Source: Geojedonia litorea (GTDB lineage Bacteria; Bacteroidota; Bacteroidia; Flavobacteriales; Flavobacteriaceae). Taken from it: 64,000 nt of DNA. Positions 18,371-27,408 of this stretch are shown here, in pieces. The stretch spans positions 186,001-250,000 of the forward strand of contig NZ_JBHSGP010000008.1 of the NCBI RefSeq assembly GCF_042654525.1, in the 5' to 3' direction. Within the stretch, counting starts at the first letter, position 1; the number at the start of each line of letters is the position of its first letter. The notes below the pieces were generated by a model. That model worked only from the letters and a program-made list of their open reading frames with translations. It made no database searches and was not told the DNA's origin. A program made the translations under genes and the position numbers.

Positions 18371-18901
18371 TCAAAATCTCGTGGAAGGTAATAATCTTGT
18401 GTCATCTAAAGATGCAGTTCTATGAGGTGCAATTTTCGCATACTCATCACTTCTAATAAAGTTTACAAAGTCTTCTACAGATTCATATTCAACCAATATG
18501 AATCCATCCCATTGTTCATATTCAGGACCGACAAAAAAACTATTGCTTTCCCCAAAATATATTACTCGACCATAATTATATTCTTCTATAATCTCTTTTA
18601 CCAATTTGATGTAATGTTGATAAACTTCTTTTCCTGTTTTACCAATCTGCTTGTCTGAAACTTCTATTCCGGTATAGTCTGCCATTGGTTTAAACTTTAA
18701 AAAATTGACACTTGCGAATTTCCCTTTTCCCTTAAAGTTCTCTTCAATGTTTTTCCAGGCTTCGGGTGTTGCATAAAGGTATTTTTGTCCATTCTCCACT
18801 TTTTCCAATGACCCTAAAGGTTTTTCATTGACAGTATTTTGTTGTTTGCAGGATAAGAGTAAAACTCCAAACACAAAGAATACAATTGGTACGATTTTCA
18901 T
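18371..18901 (-). CDS. DUF1330-like lipoprotein (cassette)
   Basis: The 176-residue protein has lipoprotein leader VFGVLLLSCKQQN. The C-terminal half resembles the ferredoxin-like DUF1330 fold, with VNFLKFKP near residue 68 and EQWDGFILVEYESVEDFVNF followed by SDEYAKIAPHRTASLDDTRL near 125-170. DUF1330 proteins have no assigned biochemical function. Single-gene cassette with 9-bp matched ends (GTTGGCAAC type). Confidence 0.8.
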   Translation of the reverse strand: MKIVPIVFFVFGVLLLSCKQQNTVNEKPLGSLEKVENGQKYLYATPEAWKNIEENFKGKGKFASVNFLKFKPMADYTGIEVSDKQIGKTGKEVYQHYIKLVKEIIEEYNYGRVIYFGESNSFFVGPEYEQWDGFILVEYESVEDFVNFIRSDEYAKIAPHRTASLDDTRLLPSTRF

Positions 18902-18947
18902 AGTTTTTCACTTATTTATAGTTAATAGGTTGTCTTATGTGGCTTGT

Positions 18948-19078
18948 TGCCAACGGTTTTGTATATGATACGTTGCGTGGTTTAACACGTAATTTAGCAA
19001 ATAAAAACCGAATAGAAAATCCGCGAGGATTTTCGTAAGTAGGCTCTCACTAGCAATGGATTATATACATTGTTAGCT
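18948..19078 (-). repeat. attC-like site 9
   Basis: Left TGCCAAC, right GTTAGCT. Stem GTATATG against its partner TATATAC. The stop codon of the upstream rhomboid gene lies in the GTTAGCT core. Confidence 0.88.
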
Positions 19079-20611
19079 TGCGTTTTTTTTCAGCTGTTCT
19101 TTATTCGTCAATATTAAAATTCCTCCAATCACAAATCCGCTTATCAGTCCACCAAAATGAGCTGCATTATCAATTCCACCTAAAAATCCAAATAATAGGC
19201 TTACTCCTGCATAAAGTCCCAACAACATCCAAGTCATTCCTCTCATATAATTTGGATAAATTTTAAAAACGGTAAAAGCTAAAATCAGTCCATAAAGTCC
19301 GAAAATAGCACCAGACGCTCCAACACTAACTGTGTTTTCGTGCCAATAAATACTCGCTAAACTTGCGAGTATTCCGCAAATAATGTAGATGATTATTAAT
19401 TTTACTGAACCAAGTACATTTTCTAATAAGCTACTTCCAAGTCCAAGACCAATTAAGTTCATAAACAAGTGTAAAAGTCCACCGTGAATAAACATAGAAG
19501 AAAATAATCTCCAATATTCTCCATTCATAACTTCAAATCTTCTATTTCCTCCAATTTCAAGCAACTCTTTTGGCGTAGGTGAAACAATATTAAGTCCGTC
19601 AAAAATCATAATAAGAAAAACAATAATATTTAGAAGTAATAAAATTGCAGTTGCTTTATTTTCTCCCATTGGATTTAAAAAACCTAATATGTCTTTTAAA
19701 TCATCTTCTTTCAATGGTTTATTTTTTTTAAAATCGCTTAATTCCTTTTCGTCAATTTTTGGAATTAAAACCATAGCTAAAAGTATTAAAGCTCCAATTC
19801 CAAAAGAACCGAAAATCCAAGGAAAGGAATTGCCAAGTCTTTCCTCAAAAACATCTTTTTTAGGGATAAGTATTATTTGTTCCTTTTCGTTTAGACTTTC
19901 ATTTTTTTCTTTTAGCGCTTCTATAAATCCGTCTCTGTCATCTGAATATCCAAGTCGTTCAAAATATTCTACATCTTGAAAATCATAGGTTTTAAATTCT
20001 TTTTCTGATTTGTTTATAAAAGCTCTATACTCTGAATTTTTCCTTTGCTCGTTAATTCTATTGCTTACATTCTTTTTATATTCAACTCCATACCAAATTG
20101 AACTTGTATTTTCGAAAGGACAAGCGAGATATAAGTAAAAGTTCAAATTGTCATTATTTCTTCCAGAAGTTCTCGCAGTTACATATGGAAGACTTGAATT
20201 ATGGTCAATATCAAATGAAGTTATTTTGAAATACTTTTCCTTTTTTAGTTCTTTTATTTTTGAGATTGATGATATTTCATTTAAATCAAAAGAACTTTTT
20301 TCAATATAGTTTTGACTAATAATTATTGGAACAGCCATTGCTGCAGCCATAGCAAATTGATAAACAAAATATCCGTTATCTCTTTTGCCTCTAATATTTA
20401 AGATTCGAATTCTTCTTCGTAACCAGATAAGTATTGGAATCCAAGGAAGAGCAAAAGGAATCCAAAAATTCAATAAATTTTCCTTTAATGGTAAAATTCC
20501 GAGTTTGATATCTAAAGTCCAACGAAATATGTTGTAAAAAAGAATAGTTCCTATCGAAACTATTAAAAATGGAATATAAACTTCTTGAAATTTTGTCTTA
20601 ATGTTGTTCAA
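19073..20611 (-). CDS. Rhomboid-family intramembrane serine protease (cassette)
   Basis: The 512-residue protein starts at TTG (MNNIKTKFQE). It has a hydrophobic N-terminal part with two or more helices, a soluble domain of about residues 100-260, another helix, then a six-helix rhomboid domain from about 325. Motifs are WRLFSSMFIHGGLLHLFMN, the catalytic serine in GASGAIFG, and the catalytic histidine in NAAHFGG. It cleaves membrane-spanning substrates; its targets are unknown. The TAA stop is formed by the attC core, so the cassette end supplies the end of the reading frame. Largest non-RT cargo protein in the array. Confidence 0.92.
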   Translation of the reverse strand: MNNIKTKFQEVYIPFLIVSIGTILFYNIFRWTLDIKLGILPLKENLLNFWIPFALPWIPILIWLRRRIRILNIRGKRDNGYFVYQFAMAAAMAVPIIISQNYIEKSSFDLNEISSISKIKELKKEKYFKITSFDIDHNSSLPYVTARTSGRNNDNLNFYLYLACPFENTSSIWYGVEYKKNVSNRINEQRKNSEYRAFINKSEKEFKTYDFQDVEYFERLGYSDDRDGFIEALKEKNESLNEKEQIILIPKKDVFEERLGNSFPWIFGSFGIGALILLAMVLIPKIDEKELSDFKKNKPLKEDDLKDILGFLNPMGENKATAILLLLNIIVFLIMIFDGLNIVSPTPKELLEIGGNRRFEVMNGEYWRLFSSMFIHGGLLHLFMNLIGLGLGSSLLENVLGSVKLIIIYIICGILASLASIYWHENTVSVGASGAIFGLYGLILAFTVFKIYPNYMRGMTWMLLGLYAGVSLLFGFLGGIDNAAHFGGLISGFVIGGILILTNKEQLKKNAS

Positions 20612-20635
20612 TTCGTGATGTCGGTTTTAAATGCA

Positions 20636-20770
20636 AGCTAACGGTTTTGTGTATGGTTAGTTGCGTGTTTCAGCAACTAATTTAGTAAACAAAAACGAAC
20701 GCGAGAAAATTCCGAAGGAATTTTCCAAATAAGCACTTGCCAAAGCAATTAATTATACACGTTGTTACCT
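20636..20770 (-). repeat. attC-like site 10
   Basis: Left AGCTAAC, right GTTACCT. The stem GTGTATGGTTAGTTGC pairs with the complement arm through three G-T wobbles. Internal palindrome around AAATTCCGAAGGAATTT. Confidence 0.9.
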
Positions 20771-20788
20771 GCTGGCTTTATTATTTAT

Positions 20789-22078
20789 TCAATTATCTTC
20801 ATTTAAAACACTTTTTATTTCATTTATGTCTCCATCTATCGATTCAGGAATTTTCAATCCTAAAATCTCACACATTAATGGATAGATATGAATGTTTTTT
20901 ATCGAATGTATCTCATAACCATCTTTAAAGGCTGGACCATTCGCATAAAATATTCCATGCATTTCTTTGTATTTGCTATCATAGCCATGAACGCCAAAAG
21001 TTTTAACACCCTCTTCGATAAGAGCGTCTTTTCGTCTTTGATTCCAAAAATGATAACCGTAATCTGGTATTAATTGTATTGCACCCCAATTTTTATTAGT
21101 TGGGATGTATTCAAAACCTGGTGTATTTTCAGTTCTATAAGCTTTGAAATTATTTTCCTTTTGTCTTAAAAATTGTAGTACAGAATCTATTTCAACCTCT
21201 TTTTTTGGATGAATATTTACTATTGTACCGTTTTCAATTGTCATGAATAAGTCATCGTTTTCGATAGAATCTATTGGTATTATTTTGTTAGAAGACTGAT
21301 TTCCCATACCATGGTCAGAAACGATAATAATATTTACTGGAAGATTAGTTTCTGATACTCCTTTAAACAAATCGCCTAAATTGTTATCTAGTTCAAACAA
21401 TGCCGTTTTCAGTTTTTCGTCATCATTAGTACCATAATCGTGTCCAACTTCATCCATATCACCAAAATATAAAGTGATTAAATGTGGTCTGCTTTTCTCC
21501 TCCAAATTCAACCAATTTATTGTTTGATTAACGCGTTCCTCATTTTTAACGCTATTATCAAATTTATAATAGTATGTTGGTCTGATTCCTTGAATATTAG
21601 CCTCTGTTCCTACAAAGAAATAACTGGCAGTTAGAATATCTACTTTATTTGCCTCAACCCAAATAGGTGAACCTCCATAAAAACTCCCGTCTTCTGCCAT
21701 TTTGGGATTCCTCTTGTTAAATAGAGTGTCTTTTTTATAGTCATAAAATATATTTCCTATTATTCCATGTTTGTCTGGATAAAGTCCTGTTGCAATTGTA
21801 TAATGGTTCGGAAAAGTTTTAGTAGGGAATGAAGGTATTAGTGATTCTGACTTAACACCATTTTTAATGAATGAACTCAAATTAGGTGGGTTATATTTTT
21901 CTACGTAATCCCATCTAAAACCATCAAGTGAGATTAATATTAAATAAGGTTTTTTTTCGGTAACGTTTGATTTTGTTTTCGTAATAGTACGAGGTGAACT
22001 TATTATTTTTCTACTACAGGAAAACAATAATATCATTCCAATAATTAAAACAGATATTATTATGTTCCGTTGTTTCAT
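20789..22078 (-). CDS. ENPP-type phosphodiesterase/alkaline phosphatase lipoprotein (cassette)
   Basis: The 429-residue lipoprotein (leader MILLFSCSRK) is a type I phosphodiesterase/nucleotide pyrophosphatase. Metal and nucleophile motifs are LISLDGFRWDYV near 50, the catalytic Thr in PTKTFPNHYTIATG near 85, YFGDMDEVGHDYG near 205 and the second metal site VSDHGMG near 255, with a late HGYDS. It hydrolyses phosphodiester or pyrophosphate bonds outside the cytoplasm. Full family length. Cassette ends share GTTACCTGC. Confidence 0.93.
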   Translation of the reverse strand: MKQRNIIISVLIIGMILLFSCSRKIISSPRTITKTKSNVTEKKPYLILISLDGFRWDYVEKYNPPNLSSFIKNGVKSESLIPSFPTKTFPNHYTIATGLYPDKHGIIGNIFYDYKKDTLFNKRNPKMAEDGSFYGGSPIWVEANKVDILTASYFFVGTEANIQGIRPTYYYKFDNSVKNEERVNQTINWLNLEEKSRPHLITLYFGDMDEVGHDYGTNDDEKLKTALFELDNNLGDLFKGVSETNLPVNIIIVSDHGMGNQSSNKIIPIDSIENDDLFMTIENGTIVNIHPKKEVEIDSVLQFLRQKENNFKAYRTENTPGFEYIPTNKNWGAIQLIPDYGYHFWNQRRKDALIEEGVKTFGVHGYDSKYKEMHGIFYANGPAFKDGYEIHSIKNIHIYPLMCEILGLKIPESIDGDINEIKSVLNEDN

Positions 22079-22100
22079 TTGAGTTCGATTTTCAGCTTGC

Positions 22101-22230
22101 AGGTAACGGTTTGTGTATGATTAGTTGCGGACATTTCCACCGGAAATTGTCCGCTGACATTAAAGATAGTTAATTGAAAGGATTTCCTTTTAGGAAATCC
22201 GCCAGCAATTAATTATACACGTTGTTGTGC
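22101..22230 (-). repeat. attC-like site 11
   Basis: Left AGGTAAC, right GTTGTGC. Stem GTGTATGATTAGTTGC pairs with GCAATTAATTATACAC. The downstream reading frame of the DUF6090 gene runs into it. Confidence 0.9.
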
Positions 22231-22956
22231 TTTCGTTATTTTTATTTTTAAAGTCTCCAGGTAGGTCAGGATTCTTTTAAGCAAATCGACCCTGCTAGTT
22301 TCACTGAAGTTTTTTAGTCTAAAAGCTGCTTCAAGAATAATAATTGCCTCGCGATTATTCTCTGAAAGTTTCAGAAACTCAGCATGTTTTGGTTGATTGT
22401 CTAATCTAGAATTATAGGTTCCAAATCCTAGTTGTCTTGCATTCATTAGCATACGCAAATATTCTGCATCATTTTGGATTTGTAAATCACTAATTAGAAT
22501 TTTAGTTCTTTTCAAATCCATCAAAACATTTCGAATTTCAGCAGGCATTAGTTTAATATCACCTGTAGATATTAACACCTCACTTGTATTTGTGTTAAAT
22601 CTCAACACGGGAAAAGAAACCTCTACCTCTTTTAGCTTAACAATTATTTCTTCACTTGACAAATCAGGTGTTTTAAACATGTTTAAATAGCTCTCGTAGG
22701 TACTAATACTTTTTTTGATTCTAAAAATGTAATTAGCTATAACAGTTGTGTCTTTATCAATATCAATCAATAATTGATTGAAATAAGATTGTTTAGTTTG
22801 TTCTTGCTTTCTTAATTCATTCAAATTGTTGAGACTTAAGGCAATCAAAATACCAATAACGACAAGAATTATTTCTCCAATAGCATATTTCAAATACTTT
22901 CCAGTTTTGTTTCTCTCCATAAGCTCGTATCGTATTTTTCTAAAGAATTTTATCAT
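22213..22956 (-). CDS. DUF6090-family membrane protein (cassette)
   Basis: The 247-residue protein starts MIKFFRKIRYELMERN and has a single membrane helix at about residues 21-45. The rest is a charged helical region. The reading frame passes the end of the cassette body and its last residues (AQQRV) are encoded by the attC itself, with the stop inside the site. Function unknown. It neighbours another DUF6090 cassette with the same terminal words (GTTGTGCTT), so the two may stem from one cassette duplication followed by divergence. Confidence 0.85.
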   Translation of the reverse strand: MIKFFRKIRYELMERNKTGKYLKYAIGEIILVVIGILIALSLNNLNELRKQEQTKQSYFNQLLIDIDKDTTVIANYIFRIKKSISTYESYLNMFKTPDLSSEEIIVKLKEVEVSFPVLRFNTNTSEVLISTGDIKLMPAEIRNVLMDLKRTKILISDLQIQNDAEYLRMLMNARQLGFGTYNSRLDNQPKHAEFLKLSENNREAIIILEAAFRLKNFSETSRVDLLKRILTYLETLKIKITKAQQRV

Positions 22957-22980
22957 AGGTTATTGGTTGGTTATAATGAA

Positions 22981-23186
22981 GCACAACGTGTTTGGCTATG
23001 ATTTAGCTGCGCTGAATCTTCGATTTGCTTTCGCCAGTTCGCTACGCTCGTGTCGTTGCGGAGAAAATCCGGCCTGCCACGCTTTTGGGCGTGGGAGGAT
23101 TTACCGACGTATTACGAAGTTAATTAATTCAAGTGAATTTTCCGCGAGGAAAAATCCGCAGCAATTAATTATACACGTTGTTGTGC
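22981..23186 (-). repeat. attC-like site 12 (long, chimeric stems)
   Basis: Left GCACAAC, right GTTGTGC; 206 bp. The left stem is GGCTAT type and the right stem ATACAC type. A GC-richer insertion (CGCTACGCTCGTGTCGTTGC and following) lengthens the variable part. Confidence 0.82.
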
Positions 23187-23191
23187 TTTCG

Positions 23192-23929
23192 TTATTTTTT
23201 TAGTTCATTATTAATGAGCTGAATTAATTCATCTATTTCAGAAAGCATTTTATTAAAATCATTACTTTTTTCTGTTCTGAACTTCCAATATAAGTTTGCT
23301 TCAGTTACCAAAGCTGCTTTTGGGTGATTAATTTCAGTATTTAAAAAATCTTGTAATTTAGGATGAGTACTTATTCTTTCTGATAAATCACCGGTTCCTA
23401 TTGCTAAAAAGTACTCTTTTAAGAATTCAGCTTGGATAAGGCTATTATTATTTACTCTTTCTACCAGCAGTTTTTGATTGCTTTTCAAGTCAAGTAATTT
23501 TTTTCGAATTTCTTTGGATAAAATTTTTATATCCCCTGATTTTTCAAGTGATTCAAATGTACTTGAATTGAAACTTATAAGACTAGCTCCCTTATTTAAC
23601 TGTGACCTATTTGTAATCATCTCTTCAATACTTAAGTCTTTTCCATTGAAAGTTTCGATATATGCATTATAGGCAGTATTAAATGATTCTATGTTTAATA
23701 TGTTTTCTTCTAAATTTTCCTTATCGCTATTTAAATCATCTATTAGTTGATTGTAATAGTCTTTTCTTACTGAAGAGGTTTGGTGATTTTCTTTATAAAG
23801 ATTTAATTGAAGTGCAATCAAAATTCCAACTACAACAAGGATAATTTCTCCAATTGCATATTTAAAATACTTTTCAGTTTTATTTTCCATAAGCAAGTTT
23901 TGGCGAATTTTTCTAAAGAATTTTATCAT
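23192..23929 (-). CDS. DUF6090-family membrane protein (cassette)
   Basis: The 245-residue protein starts MIKFFRKIRQNLLMEN, almost the same N-terminus as the 12.4-kb copy, with a membrane helix (AIGEIILVVVGILIALQL) and a divergent helical C-terminal region. The stop lies just before the attC, unlike the neighbouring copy. Function unknown. Conservation is strongest over the first 45 residues in all copies. Confidence 0.86.
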   Translation of the reverse strand: MIKFFRKIRQNLLMENKTEKYFKYAIGEIILVVVGILIALQLNLYKENHQTSSVRKDYYNQLIDDLNSDKENLEENILNIESFNTAYNAYIETFNGKDLSIEEMITNRSQLNKGASLISFNSSTFESLEKSGDIKILSKEIRKKLLDLKSNQKLLVERVNNNSLIQAEFLKEYFLAIGTGDLSERISTHPKLQDFLNTEINHPKAALVTEANLYWKFRTEKSNDFNKMLSEIDELIQLINNELKK

Positions 23930-23953
23930 TGGTTAGTGGTTGGTTATAATGAA

Positions 23954-24085
23954 GCACAACGGTTTTGTGTATGATTAGTTGCGGGAAAGGACGCGAGTCA
24001 TTTTCCGCCGTAACCGAAAGATAATTAATAAGATTGAATTTCCGAGAGGAAATTCAGCCGCAATTAATTATACACGTTGTTGTAA
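23954..24085 (-). repeat. attC-like site 13
   Basis: Left GCACAAC, right GTTGTAA. Stem GTGTATGATTAGTTGC pairs with the ATACAC arm. Internal palindrome around AATTTCCGAGAGGAAATT. Confidence 0.9.
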
Positions 24086-24095
24086 AACGTTTTTA

Positions 24096-24626
24096 TTATT
24101 TATATTCTTTTTCATAATCAAAGTTCGCTAAAGTTCCAGGTGGTGGTGGAATATTTCTGTATTCAGTTGGTGTCAATGTATAAACTTCAATTTCATCAAT
24201 TCCGTTTTTTGAAAGTAAAGGTTCCAGCGAACTAAATAATAAATCATTGAACTTCTTGTCGTAAATTCCTTTTTCAAGTCTTGAGGAGTAATTGTATTTT
24301 TGTCCATTAACTTTCTTTATGTCCAAAGTGTCTATGTCAAGAGCAAAAAAGAGAATTTTTTCGTCCGTTTTATTTAGAAATTCCGTTATGATTGAGTCCT
24401 TAATTTTGCTTATTGATTTTAGCAGTGAGTTATTAAATTCAAATTCAGAATCCGAGTAAGTAAGTTTTTTGAATTTCGAGTGAGAGTCAGAAAAAGTGAG
24501 ATTGGTATTCAATTCTTTAATTATCTCATTTCTTTGATAATTCCGATATCCTTTATAGCCCAAGTAGGATAATCCGATTATCACAATTAGTAAGGCAAAA
24601 TATTTTATGCTATTTCTGTTTCTCAA
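24096..24626 (-). CDS. Hypothetical single-helix membrane protein (cassette)
   Basis: A 176-residue protein with only a TTG start in range (MRNRNSIKYF). One N-terminal membrane helix at about residues 9-25 (FALLIVIIGLSYLGY) is followed by a mixed-charge domain and a C-terminal tail with PPPPGT. I do not recognise a family. Cassette ends share the 10-bp word GTTGTAAAAC. Confidence 0.65.
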   Translation of the reverse strand: MRNRNSIKYFALLIVIIGLSYLGYKGYRNYQRNEIIKELNTNLTFSDSHSKFKKLTYSDSEFEFNNSLLKSISKIKDSIITEFLNKTDEKILFFALDIDTLDIKKVNGQKYNYSSRLEKGIYDKKFNDLLFSSLEPLLSKNGIDEIEVYTLTPTEYRNIPPPPGTLANFDYEKEYK

Positions 24627-24631
24627 ATGTT

Positions 24632-24828
24632 TTACAACGGTCTTGTGTATGGCTCGTTGCGTGCAAATTAGCGATTAATTTTCGGTTGAGCCACAAGCCA
24701 GATTTTTAAATTTTACTATTTATCTTTTTATTGGAAATCGTCAAATTTAAAAATTTGGCGACTTTCCAAACACGCCTTAACTTTGATTTAAGCAACTGAC
24801 CAGCAATGAGCTATACACGTTGTTGTAA
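24632..24828 (-). repeat. attC-like site 14 (long variable part)
   Basis: Left TTACAAC, right GTTGTAA; 197 bp. Stem GTGTATGGCTCGTTGC pairs with GCAATGAGCTATACAC. The variable part holds an AT-rich hairpin (TTTTTAAATTT and AAATTTAAAAA arms) also found in site 34. Confidence 0.88.
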
Positions 24829-24835
24829 AACGTAC

Positions 24836-25531
24836 TTATTTCGCATTGTCAATTAACCACGCTTCTTTAAATTCTTTTGTTCTAGTCAATTCTTTCTCCA
24901 TTTTTTTTCGGTCTAAATCTGTATCAAAATATTCTGGTCTCTCATAGAGTAGGTTATAAGCTGATTGATGAAGTCCGTATTTCTTTAAAATTTCAAAATC
25001 CGATTTTGCTTTTTCCGAAGTCAGATTTTTGTTGTTAAACTCAATTTTTAAAAGGTCAACTAATGTGTCATTTACAAACTCATTATCATAATTCAGTCGT
25101 TTTTTGTCCGATTTCACAGAGTTAAATTCTCGGATTATTTCATAAACTATTGAGTCATTATTTTCCACTTTTCTGCGATTCCAAAATTCAGCGTAATATT
25201 TGGTTTGTTTTTCAGGTTTGTTGTAAGTCAGTTGCAAACTGTCCATTAAATTCTCAAAATTTCGCTTAATGTAAATATCTTGTATTAAGAATTCATTGTC
25301 ACTTTTAAAAATCAGATTTTCTAGTTTATCGTAACCGAACTTTTTAAATGATTCGTGAATTGTTTTTAAATTTTCGGGTTTTCTAATCCACGTGTTTTTT
25401 GTCCAATCAGAGTTACGTAAATCGAAAAATGAAGTTTTGTTTTCTGCGTAAAATTCCGATTCACTTTTTTCTTTATTAACGCAAGAAACGAGCAATAAAA
25501 TCAGAATATTCAATGTTAGCAGTTTGTTCAT
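24836..25531 (-). CDS. Hypothetical lipoprotein (cassette)
   Basis: The 231-residue protein has leader ILILLLVSCVNKEKS, so it is probably anchored to a membrane. The rest is hydrophilic and largely helical with many Lys, Asn and Glu and no recognisable motif. Single-gene cassette with the same terminal word as its neighbour (GTTGTAAAAC), which could reflect a shared origin of the ends. Confidence 0.68.
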   Translation of the reverse strand: MNKLLTLNILILLLVSCVNKEKSESEFYAENKTSFFDLRNSDWTKNTWIRKPENLKTIHESFKKFGYDKLENLIFKSDNEFLIQDIYIKRNFENLMDSLQLTYNKPEKQTKYYAEFWNRRKVENNDSIVYEIIREFNSVKSDKKRLNYDNEFVNDTLVDLLKIEFNNKNLTSEKAKSDFEILKKYGLHQSAYNLLYERPEYFDTDLDRKKMEKELTRTKEFKEAWLIDNAK

Positions 25532-25540
25532 TCGTATGTT

Positions 25541-25674
25541 TTACAACGTGTTTGGCTATGGTTTCGTTGCGGAGAAAATCCGCTAGGATTTTCCGCCGTA
25601 AACCGAAGATAGCAAATTTGCAAGGACTTTCCGAGAGGAAAGTCAGAAGCAATGAACTATAGCCGGTGTTGTGC
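25541..25674 (-). repeat. attC-like site 15
   Basis: Left TTACAAC, right GTTGTGC. The GGCTATGGTTTCGTTGC arm pairs with GCAATGAACTATAGCC with two G-T wobbles and one extra T. Same subfamily as sites 22, 25 and 37. Confidence 0.9.
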
Positions 25675-25683
25675 AACGGTTTT

Positions 25684-26160
25684 TTATATTCCGTATTTTT
25701 CTTTTCGTTCTCTATTTTGTTTTTTTATGTACTTTTTTAGCTTTCTCGGATTATCCGTTTCAAAGTCAGTCCAAGAGTCCGCTATTCCTAAATATATTTT
25801 TAAATTAACTATTTCTTTATTTTTTATGTTTATAGATTTTGAAATTTTATTAAATCCTAAAAAGCTAAATTCAACATCATAAGAGTCAGGTGATAAATCA
25901 ATTGTGAACTCTCCATTTTTGTCTGCAATTTTAATGAATTCTGCGAATTTAATAAGTCCATTTTCTATTGGTAAACTGTCGGCACGATTTAGAAACTGAC
26001 CTCTGATTATTCCATAATCCGAAGTAGAGTAACTATCCGATTTCATTTCGATGATAGAAGGAATTCCAACTTCATAAAGGCAAATGTCAGATTTTGTATT
26101 TTTAGCTGTTCCACAACTACAAAATATTAAAATCAGAAGATAAAGTTTGGGTTTTTTCAC
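25684..26160 (-). CDS. Lipoprotein with carboxypeptidase-regulatory-like domain (cassette)
   Basis: About 158 residues from a GTG start (VKKPKLYLLILIFCSCGTAK). A more upstream GTG at 26181 lies in the attC core and is less likely. The lipoprotein Cys is near residue 17. Residues 50-130 look like a carboxypeptidase-regulatory-like beta sandwich: GIIRGQFLNRADSLPIENG, then DKNGEFTIDLSPDSYDVEFS and LGFNKISKSI. In Bacteroidota such domains often occur in surface proteins. The C-terminus is strongly basic. Confidence 0.72.
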   Translation of the reverse strand: MKKPKLYLLILIFCSCGTAKNTKSDICLYEVGIPSIIEMKSDSYSTSDYGIIRGQFLNRADSLPIENGLIKFAEFIKIADKNGEFTIDLSPDSYDVEFSFLGFNKISKSINIKNKEIVNLKIYLGIADSWTDFETDNPRKLKKYIKKQNRERKEKYGI

Positions 26161-26177
26161 GGTGTTTTTTAACTGTT

Positions 26178-26309
26178 GCACAACGGTCTAGTATAAGAAT
26201 AGTGCGGTTTTGTGTGCGAGGATTTTCCGTAGGAAAATCAGAGTGACCAAATGCGCACTAACTTTTGGTTTTATACTAAACTACGCATTATTTTTATACG
26301 GTGTTGTGC
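26178..26309 (-). repeat. attC-like site 16
   Basis: Left GCACAAC, right GTTGTGC. The stem GTATAAGAATAGTGCG pairs with CGCATTATTTTTATAC through two G-T wobbles on the plus strand. Confidence 0.9.
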
Positions 26310-26318
26310 AACGTATTT

Positions 26319-26642
26319 TTATTTATTTGTCAGTTTCTTTTTTATAAACATTCCAATAAAAATAATTCCTATAGCTTGAATCAGAGTGTTCAAAAAGAGT
26401 AGGGTCAGATTTTTTAATGTCCAAAAGTCAGTATTTGACTGAATTAATGGAAATCCGTCTTTAAAAAGTCCAATGGGAAATCCGACAATAAAATTTACAA
26501 TTCTATTAAATTCCACTTGTTTATTATTTACATCGTCTCCCATTGAGAGAAAAGTCAGAACAACAGTAATGATTGTCAATCCAATCAGGATAAAAACCAT
26601 TGTCAGGATTATTTGGTAAATTCTTTTTGTTTGGGTTTTCAA
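26319..26642 (-). CDS. Small two-to-three-helix membrane protein (cassette)
   Basis: A 107-residue protein starting at TTG (MKTQTKRIYQ) with hydrophobic segments at about residues 11-33 (IILTMVFILIGLTIITVV) and 76-100 (LLFLNTLIQAIGIIFIGMFI), plus a semi-hydrophobic middle. I do not recognise a family. Cassette ends share GTTGTGCAAC with the preceding cassette. Confidence 0.6.
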   Translation of the reverse strand: MKTQTKRIYQIILTMVFILIGLTIITVVLTFLSMGDDVNNKQVEFNRIVNFIVGFPIGLFKDGFPLIQSNTDFWTLKNLTLLFLNTLIQAIGIIFIGMFIKKKLTNK

Positions 26643-26675
26643 GTTTTAGAAATCAGCGTTTAGTTTGGATATGTT

Positions 26676-26810
26676 GCACAACGTGTTTGGCTATGATTCC
26701 GTTGCGAGAAAATCCGCGAGGATTTTCGGAGTAGGAATCAAGCCAAGTTAAAGTTAATTATTTTATTGGTTTAGCATGTCGCAAGCAATGGATTATAGCC
26801 GGTGTTGGCT
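26676..26810 (-). repeat. attC-like site 17
   Basis: Left GCACAAC, right GTTGGCT. Stem GGCTATGATTCCGTTGC pairs with GCAATGGATTATAGCC, again with two G-T wobbles and one extra T. Confidence 0.9.
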
Positions 26811-26817
26811 GTAGTGT

Positions 26818-27312
26818 TTATTGTTTATTCATCCATTTATTCGTATTACCTGTCATAGCCCAGAGGATGTTAACAATCTTCCACTCTCCATTTAATTTTC
26901 CCAGATGGATATAATCGACAAATTCAAACTTGTTAGTTACCGCTTTTACAGTTGCAATACCATTTGAGATTTCGTAAATAATGATTTCGGATTTTAGAGG
27001 TTCTTTAGGGTCAACATCTGCTTTATAGAACAGAGTGAAATCAAAACCTTTAGAGTATGCAATTAAACTTGCTGCGGTCATATTTTCTGGATATTCTATG
27101 CCTTCTTTGTTTTTCTCGATGGTCCTTTTTGCCAAATCGGGATGCATAGCTTTTTCAATTCTTTGAGGGTTGTTGGTTTCCATTCCTTCAAGATAATTCA
27201 GGACTGTTTCCTTTATTTGGGTAGAATCGTTTGGCGTTTGTGCGAAGACAGGACTATTATGAATTAATAGTATAACAGCAAAGAAATAAAGAGGTGTTAT
27301 TATTTTTTTCAT
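26818..27312 (-). CDS. Secreted NTF2-like/lumazine-binding-like protein (cassette)
   Basis: The 164-residue protein has a signal peptide ending near PVFAQ (residues 1-25). The mature part is a typical NTF2-like fold of the Lumazine_bd_2 group: TVLNYLEGMETNNPQRIEKA, HPDLAKR, and a C-terminal FEFVDYIHLGKLNGEWKIVN strand pair. It is exported; ligand unknown. Cassette ends share GTTGGCTGTA. Confidence 0.8.
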   Translation of the reverse strand: MKKIITPLYFFAVILLIHNSPVFAQTPNDSTQIKETVLNYLEGMETNNPQRIEKAMHPDLAKRTIEKNKEGIEYPENMTAASLIAYSKGFDFTLFYKADVDPKEPLKSEIIIYEISNGIATVKAVTNKFEFVDYIHLGKLNGEWKIVNILWAMTGNTNKWMNKQ

Positions 27313-27408
27313 ATTATAATTTAAAGTTTGCCTACTCTAATCAGTTTTCAGCTTCCCTGTGTTCACTTGCACTCAAATGATTATAAGAGTTTGGTTTGTC
27401 AGCATTAC

